64,000 bases of DNA from CAVSJJ01 sp963728395. GTDB lineage: Bacteria; Actinomycetota; Actinomycetes; Actinomycetales; Dermatophilaceae. The position numbers were made by a program, and so were the translations under genes. Where the stretch lies: assembly GCA_963728395.1 (NCBI GenBank), contig CAVSJJ010000003.1, positions 310,001 through 374,000 on the forward strand, in the 5' to 3' direction. Positions 61,424 through 64,000 of the stretch are shown here, one piece after another. Each line of letters begins with the position of its first letter. Positions within the stretch are counted from its first letter, which is position 1. The notes under the pieces were generated by a model. That model ran no database searches. It had not been told where the DNA came from and saw only the letters and a list, made by a program, of their open reading frames with translations.

Positions 61424-62187
61424 GGGTCCCCCTGGGGCAGCCAGGCGTCGACGCCGCCGAGCCGGGCGGTGAGGTGCTCCCGGTATGCCGCGCGGACGGC
61501 GTCCGGCCCGTCCAGCCCGGCGACCGGCTCGAGCCACTCGTCGGGGACCTCGCCCGTCACCGCGTCGAGCAGGTCCGCCGTGACGAGCGGCGCGAGACGC
61601 TCGTGGGCCGCGACGAGGCTGCCCGCAGGCGTCGCGAGCACGTGCCGGCTGGCGTCGTACGGCTGGCGCGCGAAGGCCGCGGCGTCGGGCGCCCTGGTCG
61701 GCCACCGGTGGTGGAAGTAGAGCGCCGCACCGTGGTCGATAAGCCACGGCCGGTCGTGCCACATGAGCAGGTTGGGGTTGGCCCAGGTCCGGTCAGGGTT
61801 GGCGGTGAAGGCGTCGAGCCACACCACATCGGCGGCCGTCGCGTCGTCGGGTCGACGCGACCCGTCGTAGCCGAAGGACCCGGGCAGGAAGTCCACTCCC
61901 AGGTTGGTGCCCAGGCTGGCCGTGAGGAGATCCTGGACCTCCTCGTCGGCCTCGTACCTGGCGATGGGGTCGCGCAGGTCGACGACCGCCATCCGTGGGA
62001 CGAGCAACCCGAGCCGTCGCGCCAGCTCGCCCACGAGGATCTCGGCAACGAGGACCTTCAGCCCCTGCCCCGCGCCGCGGAACTTCAGCACGTAGGTCCC
62101 GAGGTCGTCCGCCTCGACGATGCCCGGGAGCGACCCGCCCTCCTTGAGGGGGGTCACGTAGCGGGTCGCCGTGATCCGTTCGAGCAC
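61414..62187 (-). CDS. HipA-family kinase-like protein
   Basis: A 257-residue member of the compact HipA-like kinase family. LGTYVLKFRGAGQGLKVL carries the phosphate-binding Lys, WLDAFTANPDRTWANPNLL the catalytic Asp and metal Asn, and WLIDHGAALYF the DFG-like motif. It lacks the long N-terminal HipA domain. GTG 62187 is seven bases after a TACGCT -10 box; the longer open frame overlaps the divergent cupin gene. No HipB-like antitoxin is adjacent; DUF3037 is the coupled partner. Confidence 0.85.
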   Translation of the reverse strand: MLERITATRYVTPLKEGGSLPGIVEADDLGTYVLKFRGAGQGLKVLVAEILVGELARRLGLLVPRMAVVDLRDPIARYEADEEVQDLLTASLGTNLGVDFLPGSFGYDGSRRPDDATAADVVWLDAFTANPDRTWANPNLLMWHDRPWLIDHGAALYFHHRWPTRAPDAAAFARQPYDASRHVLATPAGSLVAAHERLAPLVTADLLDAVTGEVPDEWLEPVAGLDGPDAVRAAYREHLTARLGGVDAWLPQGDPWT

Positions 62188-62194
62188 GCCGCCC

Positions 62195-62220
62195 AGCGTA
62201 GGGCCCCCGGCCCCTAGGCT
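62195..62220. promoter_or_regulatory. Divergent leaderless promoters of the kinase and the cupin
   Basis: Minus-strand TACGCT (62200-62195) lies seven bases before the kinase GTG; plus-strand TAGGCT (62215-62220) lies six bases before the cupin ATG. The start codons are only 39 bases apart. Confidence 0.5.
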
Positions 62221-62226
62221 CCCGCC

Positions 62227-62619
62227 ATGGAACCCGTGTCCCTCGCGGCCGCCCTGGCCCACGTCGACGTGGTGTGGTCGCCGCTGACCGTCGCCACGGT
62301 CAACGACTACGACGTCCGGGTGGTCAGAGCCCGTGGCCAGTTCACCCGGCACAGCCACCCCGACACCGACGAGCTCTTCCTCGTCCTCGAGGGCGAGCTC
62401 GGCATCCGACTGGAGGACCGCGAGGTCGTCCTGCGGCCCGGGGAGGTCTTCGTCGTGCCGCGCGGCACGATCCACCAGCCGTTCTCCGCGGAGGGAGCGA
62501 GCGCTCTGCTCCTCGAGCCGAGCTCGACCGTCAACACCGGCGACACCCCCGGGGAGCTGACGGCGCCGCGGCGGCTACGCGCGGGCCTGAATGCCTCGAC
62601 CGGTGAGCCGGCTCCGTAG
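62227..62619 (+). CDS. Cupin-domain protein
   Basis: A 130-residue single-domain cupin. RARGQFTRHSHPDTDELFLV gives the HxH and Glu metal ligands, GIRLEDREVVLRPGEVFVVP the second motif, and the last ligand His is in GTIHQPFS. Probably a small enzyme or sensor; ligand unknown. Divergent from the kinase gene. The last chromosomal gene before the integrated element. Confidence 0.9.
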   Translation: MEPVSLAAALAHVDVVWSPLTVATVNDYDVRVVRARGQFTRHSHPDTDELFLVLEGELGIRLEDREVVLRPGEVFVVPRGTIHQPFSAEGASALLLEPSSTVNTGDTPGELTAPRRLRAGLNASTGEPAP

Positions 62620-62695
62620 CGTGGCGGCGGCGGTCGTCCTCATCCTCGGTGCCGATCGGCCGCCCGGCGCGTGTGCCGCTGCCGCGGCGGACGTG

Positions 62696-62727
62696 CGAAG
62701 GGCCCCACCGACGGGTGGGGCCCTTCG
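62696..62727. terminator. Terminator at the chromosome/element border
   Basis: A perfect 14-bp stem (62696-62709 against 62714-62727) with loop GACG. It ends the cupin transcript on the plus strand and, read on the minus strand, sits just beyond the 3' end of the tRNA fragment, as a tRNA terminator would. Confidence 0.75.
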
Positions 62728-62729
62728 AA

Positions 62730-62752
62730 TGTGTCCGAGGGGGGACTTGAAC
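62730..62752 (-). other. Attachment site: 3' end of a tRNA gene (tRNA-Leu-like)
   Basis: On the minus strand this reads the T-loop TTCAAGT, a CCCCC T-stem strand, acceptor strand CTCGGAC and discriminator A. The T-stem partner (GGGGG) and everything 5' are missing: next to the loop is GGAAG. So only the 3' part of a tRNA gene remains, the normal trace of integration by a tyrosine recombinase. The intact gene is predicted at the other, unseen end of the element. Confidence 0.7.
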
Positions 62753-62770
62753 TTCCAGTACCGCGTCGGC

Positions 62771-62893
62771 ATCTGGGGGCATCTGGGGGCGGGTTCATGC
62801 TCAGATGGCGTTCTCGGCGGCCCCGCTCGGGCACCGTCCAGACGTCCAGGAGCATCCCGATACCTCGGCGGCAGTATCACGCGGAGTATCACG
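62771..62893. repeat. Short direct repeats next to the attachment core
   Basis: ATCTGGGGGC is repeated in tandem (62771-62790), and AGTATCACG occurs twice 12 bases apart (62873-62881 and 62885-62893). Repeats of this size beside an att core are commonly arm-type integrase or excisionase sites. The remainder of 62753-63000 holds no gene I can support. Confidence 0.5.
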
Positions 62894-63000
62894 AAAGACC
62901 CCGCTGTCACCCGGCAGCGGTACACAGAAGAGCGGCCCCGGTCGGTGGAGAAAGCACCGGCCGAGGCCTGGACCGATCACCTAACTGAGAGGAACCGATC

Positions 63001-63231
63001 GTGAACACCATCCTGCACACCGAGTGGTGCAACCGCGACCACGACGCTCTGGACCCCTGCAGTTCGGAGGCGATGACCGCAGGCCGCGTCAGCCTCTGGC
63101 TCGTCGCCGGCCCCGGGCGAGGGACCCAGATCGCCGTCGATGCGCCCCAAGGCGCGGAGGTCGACGTCGAGGAGGCATCTGAGCTTGTTCTCGCCCTCGT
63201 CGAGCTCATGGATCGGGCGCGGCGGTCATGA
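63001..63231 (+). CDS. Small element protein of unknown function (76 aa)
   Basis: Not recognised. It begins with GTG (NTILHTEWCNRDHDALDP), has a WC-x2-DHD stretch and an acidic, helical C-terminal half. GAGAGGA lies seven bases before the start, and its stop overlaps the recombinase ATG as ATGA, so it is translated with the recombinase. A small DNA-binding or directionality partner is one guess from position only. Confidence 0.6.
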   Translation: MNTILHTEWCNRDHDALDPCSSEAMTAGRVSLWLVAGPGRGTQIAVDAPQGAEVDVEEASELVLALVELMDRARRS

Positions 63232-63806
63232 GCCCGATGTGGACCGCCGCGCGGGCCCTTCCCCGGCCCGCCCCAGATGACGCCGTCCGGGCAGCGCTGG
63301 CGGCCGCTGACGACCGTGTGCGGCTGGCCCTGTACCTCGCGGTGTTCGCCGGCCTACGGCGGGCTGAGATCGCCGCTGTGCACACGCGGGACATTGAGGA
63401 CCAGGCGCTGCACGTCCACGGCAAGGGCGGCCACGAGCGACTCGTGCCACTCCACCCCGAGCTGCGTGCCGCCCTGCGCGCCGAACTCAGGCGCCGGCGG
63501 GAGGGCGTGCCGGGCACAGGGTGGGGGCGCGGCCCCGTGAAGCCCGGCGGCTGGCTCTTCCCGTCTGACGTCGCCGACGAGCACCTGACGGCGCACCATC
63601 TCGGCAAGCTCATCGCGGCGGCGCTGCCAGACGGCTGGACGACCCACACGCTGCGGCACAGGTTCGCGACCAAGGCCTACCGCACCGGCCGGGACCTGCG
63701 GGCGGTCCAGGAGCTCCTGGGGCATGCGAAGCCGGAGACGACGGCGATCTACGCGGCCGTGCCCGACGGTGCCCTCGAGGCGGCCGTGGCCGGCGTTGGG
63801 GTCTAG
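63228..63806 (+). CDS. Tyrosine recombinase, catalytic domain only
   Basis: A 192-residue integrase catalytic domain: Arg in FAGLRRAEIAAVH, Lys in GKGGHERLVPL, HxxR in HTLRHRFATKAYR, His in LLGHAKPETT and nucleophile Tyr in AIYAAV. The usual N-terminal arm-binding and SAM-like core-binding domains (~130-200 residues) are absent; the frame opens directly at the catalytic domain after ARALPRPAPDD. Either a truncated integrase or one whose DNA-binding part is supplied separately. It presumably catalysed integration at 62730. Confidence 0.88.
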   Translation: MSPMWTAARALPRPAPDDAVRAALAAADDRVRLALYLAVFAGLRRAEIAAVHTRDIEDQALHVHGKGGHERLVPLHPELRAALRAELRRRREGVPGTGWGRGPVKPGGWLFPSDVADEHLTAHHLGKLIAAALPDGWTTHTLRHRFATKAYRTGRDLRAVQELLGHAKPETTAIYAAVPDGALEAAVAGVGV

Positions 63807-63890
63807 GCCGGCGCGCTCCGTCCGTCAGTGGTCAACACCGGCAGAGCGGGGCGGCCGGACGCCAGCGCCCCAGGGAAGAAGGGATGAGCC

Positions 63891-64000
63891 ATGGCAGTCG
63901 TCGTCAGGAAGTCGTCGAGAGACGACCTCATCGAGCGCGGACAGGACTTCTCCGTCAGCGATGGGCACCTGTTCGTCTGGGATTCGATCTACACCGGCCG
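63891..64000 (+). CDS. Start of an element gene (partial)
   Basis: An open frame from ATG 63891 to the window end (37 codons, MAVVVRKSSRDDLIERGQDF and on), with GAAGGGA upstream. Function cannot be assigned. A second open frame from ATG 63884 is possible but has poorer codon use. Confidence 0.4.
   Translation, partial: MAVVVRKSSRDDLIERGQDFSVSDGHLFVWDSIYTG

Larger units (their letters stand above)
62730..64000. mobile_element. Left end of an integrated genetic element
   Basis: Begins at the tRNA-derived att core and runs off the window. It contains a 250-base repeat-bearing noncoding zone, a 76-aa protein, a tyrosine recombinase catalytic domain and the start of another gene. The GTATGCCG octamer, dense in the chromosome, is absent here. 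Integrative/conjugative element or prophage cannot be told apart from this much. Confidence 0.7.

Noticed and set aside
1312..61490. The octamer as a KOPS-like polar sequence
   Set aside because: Copies are nearly balanced between strands (20 to 17), with no clear polarity over 64 kb.
62591..63004. A 137-codon frame between the cupin and the 76-aa protein
   Set aside because: It runs through the terminator stem, the tRNA fragment and the repeats, and has no ribosome site or conserved features.

Overview
This is a high-GC actinobacterial chromosome segment (roughly 70% GC by eye, strong G/C third-position bias, many GTG starts). OpcA, WhiA, RbpA, SufR plus a Rieske protein in the suf operon, an acVLRF1-type protein and a DUF3099 protein are all actinobacterial hallmarks. 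The gene order uvrA ... uvrC-rapZ-yvcK-whiA-gap-pgk-tpiA-secG, then pgl-opcA-zwf-pgi-tal-tkt, then ctaB/ctaA and suf, is the classic actinobacterial block. I suspect a member of the Micrococcales (Intrasporangiaceae-like), but genus cannot be fixed from this sequence.

Layout. 1-1282: 3' end of uvrA. 1378-6913: a complete branched-chain amino-acid ABC transporter (livJ-H-M-G-F, minus strand) with a hairpin attenuator after the binding-protein gene. 7209-12566: orphan Rieske lipoprotein, then uvrC, rapZ, yvcK, whiA. 12700-16575: lower glycolysis (gap, pgk, tpiA), secG and rbpA. 16678-25087 (minus): pentose-phosphate operon, where tal, pgi, zwf and opcA are joined by four-base GTGA overlaps. 25353-28989: heme A synthesis (ctaB, ctaA) and an ABC-2 exporter. 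29064-33935: psd, pssA, a 73-aa protein and a large LuxR-type regulator, sitting between the ctaA block and suf. 34069-40773: sufR-B-D-Rieske-C-S-U-T. 40810-43114: acVLRF1 and an ABC-F ATPase. 43115-44571: a decayed IS110-family element beside two copies of a palindromic 51-bp repeat. 44598-50465: trpB2, an ABC exporter, SURF1, moaA and two small actinobacterial proteins. 50599-55994: fabG-fabI, serB, glgC, glgA. 56007-62619: a mix of envelope and regulatory genes, including NfeD/SPFH, a TSUP permease, an RNA methyltransferase, a DUF3037/HipA-kinase pair and a cupin. From 62730 to the window end: the left end of an integrative element in the 3' end of a tRNA gene (tRNA-Leu-like), with a tyrosine recombinase.

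Functionally, the window links central carbon flux (glycolysis, oxidative pentose phosphate, glycogen), Fe-S cluster assembly, heme A/cytochrome oxidase maturation (ctaA, ctaB, SURF1), fatty acid and phospholipid synthesis, and DNA repair.

Two sequence-level signals stand out beyond the gene list. First, the octamer GTATGCCG occurs about 37 times on both strands where about two are expected; inside genes it forces rare codons (TAT, GCA, ATA, GTA) in every reading frame, and it sits in terminator hairpins. Second, about 15 operon-leading genes have a TANNNT -10 box exactly 6-8 bases before the start codon, the signature of leaderless mRNAs, which I used to choose several starts.
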